DNA of 11,908 nt from Thermodesulfovibrio sp. (lineage in GTDB: Bacteria; Nitrospirota; Thermodesulfovibrionia; Thermodesulfovibrionales; JdFR-85). This document shows positions 6,124 to 11,908 of the stretch, piece after piece. The translations under genes were made by a program, and so were the position numbers. A model generated the notes under the pieces. That model was not told where the DNA came from, ran no database searches, and saw only the letters and a list, made by a program, of their open reading frames with translations. How positions within the stretch are numbered: the stretch's first letter is position 1; every line of letters begins with the position of its first letter. Where the stretch lies: positions 33,804 to 45,711 of the forward strand of contig JALUAR010000155.1 in NCBI GenBank assembly GCA_027050975.1. The letters are read 5' to 3'.

Positions 6124-6443
6124 TACTGGTCAATTACCTCCTTACACTTCTTACAAACCCTGACCTTTCTTCCGTTCTCAAGTATTTGGTTGCCAATCCT
6201 TGTTGGTTTCTGACACCTTGGACATATAAGCATCACATTTGATATATGAATCGGCGCTTCTTTCTCTAAAATACCACCCTCTCTGTATTTTGCAGATGGG
6301 CGCATATGTCTTTTTACGATATTTACTTTTTCCACAACAACACGGTCCTTATCAGGGATAACGGATAGCACCCTACCCTGTTTTCCCTTGTTTTTGCCAG
6401 CTATTACCACTACGGTGTCATCTTTTTTAACTCTTAAGCCCAT
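6123..6443 (-). CDS. rplX: 50S ribosomal protein L24 with zinc-ribbon-like cysteines
   Basis: L24 initiates large-subunit assembly on 23S rRNA and lies near the tunnel exit. The true start is the ATG at 6441-6443, giving 106 residues beginning MGLRVKKDDTVVVIAGKNKG; a longer in-frame reading from 6500 would overlap rplN by about 50 bases and adds non-conserved residues. AGGAGG (6448-6453) lies four bases before this ATG and overlaps the rplN stop. A KOW motif spans about residues 8-34. The C-terminal part has four cysteines, Cys74/Cys77 (ICPRCQ) and Cys97/Cys100 (VCKKCK), forming a CxxC...CxxC ribbon that is absent from the E. coli protein but known in L24 of several other bacteria. The stop shares one base with the rplE start. 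Confidence 0.97.
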   Translation of the reverse strand: MGLRVKKDDTVVVIAGKNKGKQGRVLSVIPDKDRVVVEKVNIVKRHMRPSAKYREGGILEKEAPIHISNVMLICPRCQKPTRIGNQILENGRKVRVCKKCKEVIDQ

Positions 6444-6451
6444 CCTTCCTC

Positions 6452-6820
6452 CTATAATACCTCTGGAGCGAGAGAAATGATCTTTGTAAATTCCTTCCAC
6501 CTCAACTCCCTGGCCACAGGTCCAAATACCCTCGTGCCTATTGGTTCGCCCTGTGCATTAATCAGAACACAGGCATTCTCGTCAAACCTTATATAGGTAC
6601 CATCAGGCCTTCTTGTCTCCTTCTTCGTCCTGACAACAACCGCCTTTGCCTTGGAGCCCTTCTTGATTGTGCCGCTGGGGGTAGCCTCCTTCACACTCAC
6701 CACAATCACATCCCCGACCCTGGCATACCTTCTTTTCGAGCCTCCAAGCACCCTGATGCACATCACCTTCTTGGCACCTGAGTTGTCTGCAACGTTCAAC
6801 ATAGTCTGAACCTGAATCAT
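6452..6820 (-). CDS. rplN: 50S ribosomal protein L14
   Basis: L14 is a highly conserved beta-barrel protein at the subunit interface; it contacts 16S rRNA and is the docking site for the silencing factor RsfS. The 122-residue length is the family standard. It begins MIQVQTMLNVADNSGAKKVM and has CIRVLGGSKRRYARVGDVIV (about 21-40), GTYIRFDENACVLIN (74-88) and a C-terminus ending KIISLAPEVL. The ATG at 6818-6820 has GAGGGAG upstream. It is the first gene of the spc unit and follows rpsQ after a 62-base gap containing an 8-bp inverted repeat. Its stop overlaps the rplX Shine-Dalgarno. Confidence 0.98.
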   Translation of the reverse strand: MIQVQTMLNVADNSGAKKVMCIRVLGGSKRRYARVGDVIVVSVKEATPSGTIKKGSKAKAVVVRTKKETRRPDGTYIRFDENACVLINAQGEPIGTRVFGPVARELRWKEFTKIISLAPEVL

Positions 6821-6845
6821 CTCTCTTCACTCCCTCTATATTCCT

Positions 6846-6885
6846 TAAAGATAATCATCAAATTCTACAAAATCCGGTATCTTTA
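6846..6885. repeat. 8-bp inverted repeat at the rpsQ-rplN junction
   Basis: TAAAGATA (6846-6853) and TATCTTTA (6878-6885) are perfect reverse complements separated by 24 bases. The right arm covers the rpsQ stop codon. The stem is AT-rich, the loop is long and no T-tract follows on the minus strand, so it is a weak structure. Its position at the classical boundary of the S10 and spc units is the only reason to note it. Confidence 0.3.
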
Positions 6886-7128
6886 TGCCTCTCTATTGAG
6901 TATCTCAAGAACAACCCAACGTTTTGTTTTGCTAAGCGGTCTTGATTCTATCACCTTCACCGTGTCGCCTATCTTACAGGCGTTGTTCTCATCGTGAGCC
7001 TTGAGCTTGGTCGTTCTCTTTATGTACTTCTTATAAAGGGGATGCTTGTAAAGACGGGTAACAGCCACCGTTACCGTCTTGTCCATCTTATCGCTTATAA
7101 CCTTACCAACAAATACCTTCTTGGGCAT
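6883..7128 (-). CDS. rpsQ: 30S ribosomal protein S17
   Basis: S17 is a primary 16S rRNA-binding protein with an OB fold that stabilises the 5' domain. The 81-residue product is of usual length. The family pattern is clear: MPKKVFVGKVISDKMDKTVTV-type start, then YKHPLYKKYIKRTTKLKAHD (about 27-46), GDTVKVIESRPLSKTKRW (54-71) and VVLEIL near the end. The ATG at 7126-7128 is two bases after the rpmC stop. It is the last gene of the S10 unit in most bacteria, and here a 62-base gap to rplN follows. Confidence 0.98.
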   Translation of the reverse strand: MPKKVFVGKVISDKMDKTVTVAVTRLYKHPLYKKYIKRTTKLKAHDENNACKIGDTVKVIESRPLSKTKRWVVLEILNREA

Positions 7129-7130
7129 AC

Positions 7131-7328
7131 CTATCTTACCTGCCTCTCCTTTTCTGTTATTATCGTAAGAATCCTTGCAATGTCCTTACGGACAGCCTTT
7201 ATACGCATAGGGTTCTGAATCTCTCCCGTGGCCTTCTGAAACCTCAGGTTAAATAGCTCCTTGCGGAGTTCCTTCTCCTTGGCCTTCAGCTCCTCAACAG
7301 TCATCTCTCTCAGTTCAGAAGGTCTCAA
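7131..7328 (-). CDS. rpmC: 50S ribosomal protein L29
   Basis: L29 is a small two-helix protein at the tunnel exit, next to L23, where it helps dock trigger factor and SRP. The 65-residue product is almost entirely helical: MRPSELREMTVEELKAKEKE, then LRKELFNLRFQKATGEIQNP (about 22-41), the diagnostic L29 motif, and a second helix with RKDIARILTII. The start codon is TTG at 7326-7328, overlapping the rplP stop as TTGA. AGGAGGT, formed by the rplP codons GAG GAG GTA, lies three bases upstream, which implies strict coupling to rplP. rpsQ begins two bases after its stop. Confidence 0.97.
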   Translation of the reverse strand: MRPSELREMTVEELKAKEKELRKELFNLRFQKATGEIQNPMRIKAVRKDIARILTIITEKERQVR

Positions 7329-7738
7329 ATTACCTCCTCCCCTCTCTTAACAAATTTAGTAGCAATAGGAAGTTTATTTGATGCAAGCCTGAGAGCTTCA
7401 CGGGCCAATTCTTCAGGAACTCCAGCCATCTCGTAGAGTATTCTTCCGGGTTTAACCACTGCCACCCAGAACTCGGGATTACCCTTACCCATCCTTGTCT
7501 CTGCAGGTTTTCTTGTGATGGGTTTATCCGGAAAGATACGTATCCAGATTTTACTCCCCTTCTTAACATGCCTGTTAATGGCAATACGGGCAGCCTCGAT
7601 CTGACGGCTCGTAATCCAGCCAGGCTCAAGGGCCTTCAATCCATACTGGCCAAAAGCAATCTCAGAGCCCCTGTAGGCCTTCCCCTTCATCCTACCTTTC
7701 TGCTTCTTACGATATTTAACCTTTTTTGGCATTAACAT
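7325..7738 (-). CDS. rplP: 50S ribosomal protein L16
   Basis: L16 lies near the peptidyl-transferase centre and A-site tRNA elbow and is essential for late assembly. The 137-residue length is typical. The start MLMPKKVKYRKKQKGRMKG matches the family pattern (MLxPKR...), so the first ATG (7736-7738) is preferred over the ATG two codons later; GGGGT lies about nine bases upstream. Signatures include GWITSRQIEAARIAINRHVK (about 40-59), RMGKGNPEFWVAVVKPGRIL (82-101) and GVPEELAREALRLASNKLP. The arginine of RMGKG corresponds to the residue hydroxylated by RoxA (YcfD) in E. coli. It overlaps rpmC by four bases. Confidence 0.98.
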   Translation of the reverse strand: MLMPKKVKYRKKQKGRMKGKAYRGSEIAFGQYGLKALEPGWITSRQIEAARIAINRHVKKGSKIWIRIFPDKPITRKPAETRMGKGNPEFWVAVVKPGRILYEMAGVPEELAREALRLASNKLPIATKFVKRGEEVI

Positions 7739-7769
7739 GGTCTTTTACCCCACTGAATTAATTTATTCA

Positions 7770-7784
7770 AAACTCAATATTCAA
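7770..7784 (-). repeat. short AT-rich repeat fragment, rpsC-rplP gap
   Basis: On the minus strand TTGAATATTGAGTTT is followed directly by TGAAT, so a TTGAA/TTGAG-like motif is repeated about three times within 21 bases. It resembles both the TTGAA units between rplR and rpsE and the fragment at 4913-4927 (12 of 15 identical, opposite orientation). The 49-base rpsC-rplP gap is among the longest here and has no convincing promoter. Confidence 0.35.
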
Positions 7785-7787
7785 AGC

Positions 7788-8453
7788 TTAAATTTTTATC
7801 TCTCCGGTGCTTCCCGGCTCAAGCACATCACCTTTGTATATCCAGACCTTTACACCTATTACTCCGTATGTTGTCTTTGCCTCTGCAAAGCCGTAATCTA
7901 TATCTGCCCTGAATGTGTGAAGAGGCACTCTTCCTTCACGGTACCACTCTCTGCGGGCGATCTCTGCACCGGCAAGTCTGCCTGCACACTGTACCCTGAT
8001 ACCAAGAGCACCAAATCTCATTGCAGCTGCAACAGCCTTCTTCATCGCCCTTCTGTAGGCAACCCTTTTTTCCAGCTGAAGCGCAATGTTTTCAGCCACA
8101 AGCTGAGCGTCAAGTTCAGGCTTCCTTATCTCTTTTATATCTATAGTGATCTGCTTTCCTGTCATTGCCTCAATCTCTTTTTTCAGCTTTTCAACCTCAG
8201 CACCCTTTTTACCGATTATGATTCCAGGTCTTGCAGTATGAATAATGATTCTTACCTTCTGACCTTCTCTCTCTCCAGCACGTTCTATCTCGATCCTGGA
8301 GATACCGGCATGGTAGAGCTTGTTCTTTATATACTTCCGGATCTGGAGATCCTCATGAAGCTGATCAGCATATCCCTGCTTCAGGAACCATCTTGAATCC
8401 CAGGTCCTTATAATCCCAATTCTGTTTCCTATCGGATGAGTCTTATGTCCCAA
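7788..8453 (-). CDS. rpsC: 30S ribosomal protein S3
   Basis: S3 lies at the mRNA entry channel of the 30S subunit, where with S4 and S5 it helps unwind mRNA. The 221-residue product (family about 205-235) begins MGHKTHPIGNRIGIIRTWDS. It has a KH domain with the GKKG loop at about 81-84 (PGIIIGKKGAEVEKL), the ENIALQLEKRVAYRRAMKK segment (121-139) whose Arg134/Arg135 match the helicase residues of E. coli S3, and a C-terminal domain with REWYREGRVPLHTFRADIDY. The start is TTG at 8451-8453, with GGGGGTGA just upstream (8457-8464); no ATG is near. It is 17 bases after rplV and is followed by a 49-base AT-rich gap. Confidence 0.97.
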   Translation of the reverse strand: MGHKTHPIGNRIGIIRTWDSRWFLKQGYADQLHEDLQIRKYIKNKLYHAGISRIEIERAGEREGQKVRIIIHTARPGIIIGKKGAEVEKLKKEIEAMTGKQITIDIKEIRKPELDAQLVAENIALQLEKRVAYRRAMKKAVAAAMRFGALGIRVQCAGRLAGAEIARREWYREGRVPLHTFRADIDYGFAEAKTTYGVIGVKVWIYKGDVLEPGSTGEIKI

Positions 8454-8470
8454 AATTCACCCCCAAATAT

Positions 8471-8815
8471 TCAGGAATTCTCTTCTTCCTCTGCAAGCAC
8501 AATTGTTATGTGACTTGTTTTCTTCTTAATAATATTCGCCCTACCCATTGCCCTTGGGAAAAGCCGCTTCATCATTGGTCCTTCATCCACATACGCCCTG
8601 ACAATTCTCATCTCCTCAGGAACAGCAACATCCTTCTGCTCGGCATTGGCCATTGCTGACCTCAGAAGCTTCTCCACGAATCTTGCTCCCCTGTAGGGCA
8701 TATACTTGAGGGCAATCATTGCCTCACCGGCCTTCTTGCCACGTATAAGGTTAATAACCCTTCTGGCCTTTCTTGGTGTTATCCTTGCATATCTGAGTAC
8801 AGCCCTTGCTTCCAT
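8471..8815 (-). CDS. rplV: 50S ribosomal protein L22
   Basis: L22 contacts all domains of 23S rRNA and sends a beta-hairpin into the exit tunnel, where it forms part of the constriction with L4; changes in that loop affect macrolide sensitivity and stalling peptides. The 114-residue product begins MEARAVLRYARITPRKARRV, then LLRSAMANAEQ (about 50-60), and has the tunnel hairpin near MKRLFPRAMGRANIIKKKTS (82-101), with a C-terminus rich in glutamate. No insertion or deletion is evident in the loop. The ATG at 8813-8815 is preceded by AAAGGG that overlaps the rpsS stop. Confidence 0.98.
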   Translation of the reverse strand: MEARAVLRYARITPRKARRVINLIRGKKAGEAMIALKYMPYRGARFVEKLLRSAMANAEQKDVAVPEEMRIVRAYVDEGPMMKRLFPRAMGRANIIKKKTSHITIVLAEEEENS

Positions 8816-8827
8816 GGTATCTACCCT

Positions 8828-9112
8828 TTACCTTTTCACCTTTGTTGTCTTTTCACTACCTGCATGCCCCCTGTATGTACGTGTTGGGGCAAACTCACCA
8901 AGTTTATGTCCTACCATATTCTCCGTAACATATACAGGAATAAAATTCTTGCCATTATGCACTGCAAAAGTAAAGCCTACGAACTCTGGAATGATGGTGG
9001 ATCTTCTGGACCAGGTCTTGATAATTTTCTTCTCTCCAGTCTCCATCATCTTCCGAACCTTCTTCATCAATTTTGGATCTACATATGGACCCTTTTTAAG
9101 TGACCTTGGCAC
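8828..9112 (-). CDS. rpsS: 30S ribosomal protein S19
   Basis: S19 is in the 30S head, pairs with S13 and contacts the tRNA anticodon region. The 94-residue length is typical. It starts PRSLKKGPYVDPKLMKKV after the initiator and has IKTWSRRSTIIPEFVGFTFA (about 31-50), NGKNFIPVYVTENMVGHKLG (54-73) and the signature GEFAPTRTYRGHA. The start is GTG at 9110-9112 with AAGGAGG six bases upstream; this is the only GTG start among the complete genes. It lies 13 bases after rplB, whose stop overlaps the Shine-Dalgarno. Confidence 0.98.
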   Translation of the reverse strand: MPRSLKKGPYVDPKLMKKVRKMMETGEKKIIKTWSRRSTIIPEFVGFTFAVHNGKNFIPVYVTENMVGHKLGEFAPTRTYRGHAGSEKTTKVKR

Positions 9113-9125
9113 TTACTGCCTCCTT

Positions 9126-9944
9126 TTACTTTCTCCTCTTGATGATATATTTATCAGTCCTGCGATTTTTACGCGTCTTTACTCCCTCGGGTTTACCCCA
9201 AGGTGTGCAGGCTGGCCTACCACCTGAAGACCTACCCTCACCACCACCAAGGGGATGATCCACCGGGTTCATTGCAACACCTCTGACTACAGGTCTTCTA
9301 CCAAGCCAGCGACGCCTTCCAGCTTTTCCGTAATTTATATTTTCATGATCCACGTTACTTACCTGTCCGATTGTTGCCATGCAGTTTATTGGTATAAGCC
9401 TCACCTCTCCGGAAGGCATCTTTATCTGGGCGTATCTCTCATCCTTTGCAACAAGCTGTGCCTGAGCACCTGCGCTCCTGACCAGCTTTGCCCCTTCACC
9501 TGGTCTTAGCTCAATATTATGGATAAATGTACCCAGGGGCATATTCTTCAGAGGAAGGGCATTGCCCACCTTTATTTCCGCATCCGGTCCGGACATCAGC
9601 GTCTCGCCTACCTGAAGACCGTGAGGGGCTATGATATATCTGCGCTCTCCATCAGCATACTTCAGTAAGGCTATTCTTGCCGTCCTGTTAGGATCATACT
9701 CTATTGTCTCCACAGTTGCCGGAATGCCTATCTTGTCCCTCTTGAAATCTATCTTCCTGTAAAGCCGTTTGTTTCCTCCACCCCTGTGCCATGCCGTTAC
9801 CCTTCCGAAGTTGTTTCTTCCGCCGGTCTTCTTCAAAGGTTCGCAAAGCGGGTAATACGGCTCGTCAGTAGTAATGTCACTGAAGTCAGCTACTGACATG
9901 AACCTTCTACCAGGGGATGTCGGCTTATATATCCTGATACCCAT
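9126..9944 (-). CDS. rplB: 50S ribosomal protein L2
   Basis: L2 is required for subunit association and peptidyl transfer; it is one of the most conserved ribosomal proteins. The 272-residue product is of standard length. It starts MGIRIYKPTSPGRRFMSVAD and has GRVTAWHRGGGNKRLYRKID (about 47-66), IEYDPNRTARIALLKYADGE (81-100) and the central SH3/OB fold. The C-terminal signature RGVAMNPVDHPLGGGEGRSS (221-240) contains His230, the equivalent of the E. coli His229 linked to peptidyl-transferase function. The ATG at 9942-9944 has AAGGAG eight bases upstream, inside the end of rplW, from whose stop it is separated by three bases. Confidence 0.99.
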   Translation of the reverse strand: MGIRIYKPTSPGRRFMSVADFSDITTDEPYYPLCEPLKKTGGRNNFGRVTAWHRGGGNKRLYRKIDFKRDKIGIPATVETIEYDPNRTARIALLKYADGERRYIIAPHGLQVGETLMSGPDAEIKVGNALPLKNMPLGTFIHNIELRPGEGAKLVRSAGAQAQLVAKDERYAQIKMPSGEVRLIPINCMATIGQVSNVDHENINYGKAGRRRWLGRRPVVRGVAMNPVDHPLGGGEGRSSGGRPACTPWGKPEGVKTRKNRRTDKYIIKRRK

Positions 9945-9947
9945 CTC

Positions 9948-10238
9948 TTATACTCCTTCTATAAAGTCGAGTTTCTCGCCCTTCTTAAGGGTTACTATGG
10001 CCTTTTTCATTGCCCTGGTCCTACCAACTGACCTGCCCCACCTCTTTTTCTTGCCCTTCACATTTATGGTTGCAACCTTCTCAACCTTCACATTGAATAG
10101 TTCCTCAAAGGCCTTCTTAATTTCTATCTTATTGGCGTTTCTGTCCACCTCAACAATCAGTTTATTTCCTGTCTCCTTCAGATATGTCGCCTTTTCTGTA
10201 AAGATCGGTCTTATAATTACCTCGTGAGGATCTCTCAT
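9948..10238 (-). CDS. rplW: 50S ribosomal protein L23
   Basis: L23 lies at the tunnel exit and is the docking site for trigger factor and SRP. I choose the ATG at 10236-10238, giving 96 residues beginning MRDPHEVIIRPIFTEKATYL. An ATG two codons upstream (10242-10244) directly abuts AGGAGGT (10245-10251), whereas this one is six bases from it and overlaps the rplD stop as ATGA, the usual coupled junction. Conserved features include IIRPIFTEKA, KIEIKKAFEELFNVKVEKVA (about 36-55) and a loop KGKKKRWGRSVGRTRAMKKA (61-80). rplB begins three bases after its stop. Confidence 0.95.
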   Translation of the reverse strand: MRDPHEVIIRPIFTEKATYLKETGNKLIVEVDRNANKIEIKKAFEELFNVKVEKVATINVKGKKKRWGRSVGRTRAMKKAIVTLKKGEKLDFIEGV

Positions 10239-10861
10239 CCCCATACCTCCTGAACCTTGCTGAGTGCTCCCTTGGTCATTAGCACATGATCATGAGCAAG
10301 AAGCTCGTACGTATTCAGATCCACTGCCCTTATTACCGTTATTCCTGGAATATTCCGTGCAGAGAGATACACATTTTCGTCTTTATCAGGAGTCACTATC
10401 AGCACTGATTTTCCGTCTATTCCAAGCCCCTTTAGAAGGGTCACCATATCCTTTGTCCTGGGCTTTTCAAAATTCAGATTATCTATTACTGTCAGTTCAT
10501 TATCCTTCAGTTTTGCGCTTAATGCGGTCTTCAGAGCCAGTCTCTTTTGCTTTTTCGGCAGTTTGTAATAATAGTCCCTTGGCTGAGGACCGAAGACAAT
10601 GGCTCCACCTCTCCACAAAGGCGACCTGATACTGCCATGCCTTGCCCTACCTGTATGCTTCTGCCTCCAGGGTTTCTTTCCTCCTCCCCTTATGGTGCCT
10701 CTGGTCTTTGTGGAGTGTGTACCCTGGCGCTGATTGGCAAGGTAATTCACAACTGCCTGATGAAGCAACTCAGGCTTTACCTCTCTGCCAAAAACATCCT
10801 CTGGAAGAGTTAGCTTCTCTACAACCTTATTATTCCTGTCCTTGACCTCTACCTCTGGCAT
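10235..10861 (-). CDS. rplD: 50S ribosomal protein L4
   Basis: L4 binds 23S rRNA early and inserts a long loop into the exit tunnel opposite L22; in E. coli it also represses the S10 operon. The 208-residue length is typical. The loop is recognisable from about residue 45 to 96: RQGTHSTKTRGTIRGGGKKP, then WRQKHTGRARHGSIRSPLWR, then GGAIVFGPQPRDY. The C-terminal region includes KDMVTLLKGLGID and VLIVTPDKDENVYLSARNIP. The ATG at 10859-10861 lies one base after the rplC stop (TGATATG). No S10-type leader for L4 regulation is present upstream of rpsJ in this window. Confidence 0.98.
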   Translation of the reverse strand: MPEVEVKDRNNKVVEKLTLPEDVFGREVKPELLHQAVVNYLANQRQGTHSTKTRGTIRGGGKKPWRQKHTGRARHGSIRSPLWRGGAIVFGPQPRDYYYKLPKKQKRLALKTALSAKLKDNELTVIDNLNFEKPRTKDMVTLLKGLGIDGKSVLIVTPDKDENVYLSARNIPGITVIRAVDLNTYELLAHDHVLMTKGALSKVQEVWG

Positions 10862-10862
10862 A

Positions 10863-11477
10863 TCAGTCTTCCTTCCTCACTTCTATATATCCACCCCGTG
10901 GTCCTGGCACTGCCCCCTTAATAAGGAGCAGATTCTGGTCAGGCTTAACATCCACCACGGTAAGGTTTTTTACTGTTACACGCACACCGCCCATGCGGCC
11001 TGGCATACCCTTGTTCTTCCACACCCTTGACGGGAATGCACTGCTACCAATGGAACCCGGGGCCCTGTTGAACATCGAACCGTGAGAACCGGGGCCACCG
11101 CCATAACCGTGTCTCTTCATAACACCCTGAAAACCTTTTCCTTTTGATATTCCGCTCACACTCACCTTGTCACCCTTCTGAAATCTTTCAACAGTCACCA
11201 CATCACCGACATTCAGATCCTTCATCGGAAACTCTCTCAATACCCTGTAAGGTGGCACACCAGCTTTGTCAAAGTGGCCCTTCATGGGCTTGTTTACTCT
11301 CTTCAGCTTCTTAATCTCCTCAAATCCAACCTGTACAGCCTCATAACCATCCTTGTCAACTGTCTTGACCTGAATCACCTGACAGGGTCCTGCCTGCACG
11401 ACCGTTACAGGTATGACATTACCCTTTTCGTCAAATATCTGGGTCATTCCTATCTTTTTACCAAGTATGCCCGTCAT
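10863..11477 (-). CDS. rplC: 50S ribosomal protein L3
   Basis: L3 is an assembly-initiator protein whose loop approaches the peptidyl-transferase centre. The 204-residue product begins MTGILGKKIGMTQIFDEKGN, the family hallmark, and has SGISKGKGFQGVMKRHGYGG (about 108-127), GSIGSSAFPSRVWKNKGMPG (141-160) and RMGGVRVTVKNL (161-172). At the position of the glutamine methylated by PrmB in E. coli (MAGQMG) it has arginine (MPGRMG, Arg161), so that modification site is absent, as in many other bacteria. The ATG at 11475-11477 overlaps the rpsJ stop as ATGA, and GGAG lies eight bases upstream. Confidence 0.98.
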   Translation of the reverse strand: MTGILGKKIGMTQIFDEKGNVIPVTVVQAGPCQVIQVKTVDKDGYEAVQVGFEEIKKLKRVNKPMKGHFDKAGVPPYRVLREFPMKDLNVGDVVTVERFQKGDKVSVSGISKGKGFQGVMKRHGYGGGPGSHGSMFNRAPGSIGSSAFPSRVWKNKGMPGRMGGVRVTVKNLTVVDVKPDQNLLLIKGAVPGPRGGYIEVRKED

Positions 11478-11779
11478 AGCTTGATCTCCACATCTACCCC
11501 TGCAGCCAGTTCAAGTTTCATGAGTTCATCCACTGTCTGCGGGGTTGGATCATAGATATCTATCAGTCTCTTATGTGTCCTTATCTCAAACTGCTCTCTC
11601 GATTTCTTGTCTATATGAGGAGACCTTAACACGGTAAACTTCTGAATCCTCGTGGGTAGCGGCACCGGCCCGGCTATTCTGGCTCCAGTCCGCTTGGCAG
11701 TCTCCACGATCTCCTTTACAGACTGATCTAAAATTCTGTGGTCGTATGCTCTTAGTTTTATTCTTATCTTTTGATTCAT
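11474..11779 (-). CDS. rpsJ: 30S ribosomal protein S10 (NusE)
   Basis: S10 is a 30S head protein and, with NusB, part of transcription antitermination complexes; it also links NusG to the leading ribosome. The 101-residue product has the family patterns IRIKLRAYDHRILDQSVKEI (about 5-24), GARIAGPVPLPTRIQKFTVL (32-51) and SPHIDKKSREQFEIRTHKRL (53-72), where the last includes the long loop. It ends AAGVDVEIKL. The ATG at 11777-11779 is only seven bases after the tuf stop and its AGGGAG (11783-11788) overlaps that stop, so rpsJ must be co-transcribed with tuf or use a promoter inside it. It overlaps rplC by four bases. Confidence 0.98.
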   Translation of the reverse strand: MNQKIRIKLRAYDHRILDQSVKEIVETAKRTGARIAGPVPLPTRIQKFTVLRSPHIDKKSREQFEIRTHKRLIDIYDPTPQTVDELMKLELAAGVDVEIKL

Positions 11780-11786
11780 GATCTCC

Positions 11787-11908
11787 CTACTCTAATATCT
11801 TGGTAACAACACCGGCTCCTACCGTACGTCCACCTTCCCTGATTGCAAACCTCAATCCCTCTTCCATTGCCACTGTCGTGATCAGTTCAACCTCTATGTT
11901 CACGTTGT
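11787..11908 (-). CDS. tuf: Elongation factor Tu, C-terminal end (runs off the right edge)
   Basis: EF-Tu delivers aminoacyl-tRNA to the ribosomal A site as a GTP complex. Only the last 39 codons are present, in the frame NVNIEVELITTVAMEEGLRF, followed by AIREGGRTVGAGVVTKILE and TAG (11787-11789). This is the highly conserved end of domain 3; the RFAIREGGRTVGAGVV block is unmistakable. The usual ELI-x-PIAME stretch reads ELITTVAMEE here, a small deviation with threonine in place of proline. Position directly upstream of rpsJ is the str-S10 junction common outside the enterobacteria. Everything upstream (GTPase domain, domain 2, fusA, rpsG, rpsL) is beyond the window. Confidence 0.97.
   Translation of the reverse strand, partial: NVNIEVELITTVAMEEGLRFAIREGGRTVGAGVVTKILE

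Noticed and set aside
6040..6150. E. coli-style S8 translational operator at the start of rplE
   Set aside because: I could not recognise the conserved helix by eye; a covariance search would be needed.
6444..6500. Upstream extension of L24 by 19 residues
   Set aside because: It would overlap rplN by about 50 bases, lacks a Shine-Dalgarno and is not conserved; the ATG at 6443 has a strong one.
7739..7787. Possible promoter in the rpsC-rplP gap
   Set aside because: TTGAAT and TAAATT elements occur but only 13 bases apart, so the spacing does not fit sigma-70.
7737..8396. Long plus-strand open frame opposite rpsC
   Set aside because: It mirrors the codon structure of S3, whose homology is certain; there is no ribosome binding site or recognisable motif.
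10239..10244. First ATG of L23 two codons upstream
   Set aside because: It abuts the Shine-Dalgarno; the ATG at 10238 is properly spaced and gives the standard ATGA junction with rplD. Not fully excluded.
1..11908. A hidden novel system, mobile element or CRISPR array
   Set aside because: All DNA apart from gaps of at most 72 bases is coding for conserved translation and secretion genes in standard order; no foreign composition or insertions are visible.

Overview
This window is one uninterrupted block of the universal bacterial translation super-cluster, read entirely on the minus strand (transcription runs from high to low coordinates). It holds 25 complete genes and two partial ones: the last 39 codons of tuf at the right edge and the first 85 codons of rpsM at the left edge. 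In transcription order: tuf(partial)-rpsJ-rplC-rplD-rplW-rplB-rpsS-rplV-rpsC-rplP-rpmC-rpsQ (end of the str operon plus the S10 operon), rplN-rplX-rplE-rpsN-rpsH-rplF-rplR-rpsE-rpmD-rplO-secY (spc operon), map-infA-rpmJ-rpsM(partial) (start of the alpha operon). No gap between genes exceeds 72 bases, so there is no long unexplained stretch. I see no tRNA, rRNA, mobile element, CRISPR array or horizontally acquired island.

The organism is a bacterium of moderate GC content. The S14 is the short zinc-binding form (61 aa), L36 keeps its zinc ligands, and L24 carries a C-terminal CxxC...CxxC ribbon. The order secY-map-infA-rpmJ-rpsM excludes an Escherichia-like arrangement. A Nitrospirota (Thermodesulfovibrio-like) or deltaproteobacterial-type lineage is my best guess, but it is only a guess from gene order and protein style.

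The genes encode ribosomal proteins of both subunits, the SecY channel through which ribosomes export membrane and secreted proteins, the methionine aminopeptidase that trims new N-termini, and initiation factor IF1. Junctions are extremely tight (ATGA, TAATG, TTGA overlaps, and two zero-spacing stop/TTG junctions), and Shine-Dalgarno sequences are often embedded in the preceding gene's stop region, which implies translational coupling. Several starts were re-chosen from the usual longest-frame choice: rplX (6443), rplW (10238) and rpmD (3363). Five genes begin with TTG (rpmC, rpsC, rplR, secY, map) and one with GTG (rpsS).

The most interesting non-coding signals are a near-consensus sigma-70 promoter (TTGACT-18-TATAAT) overlapping the end of map, which would produce an almost leaderless infA mRNA; a 14-base tandem repeat with a long hairpin between rplR and rpsE; related AT-rich repeat fragments in two other gaps; and a weak hairpin plus T-tract between infA and rpmJ. 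There is no room for an S10-type leader because rpsJ starts 7 bases after tuf, and adk is absent between secY and map. I did not find a novel biological system here; this is a core housekeeping locus with a few notable regulatory details.
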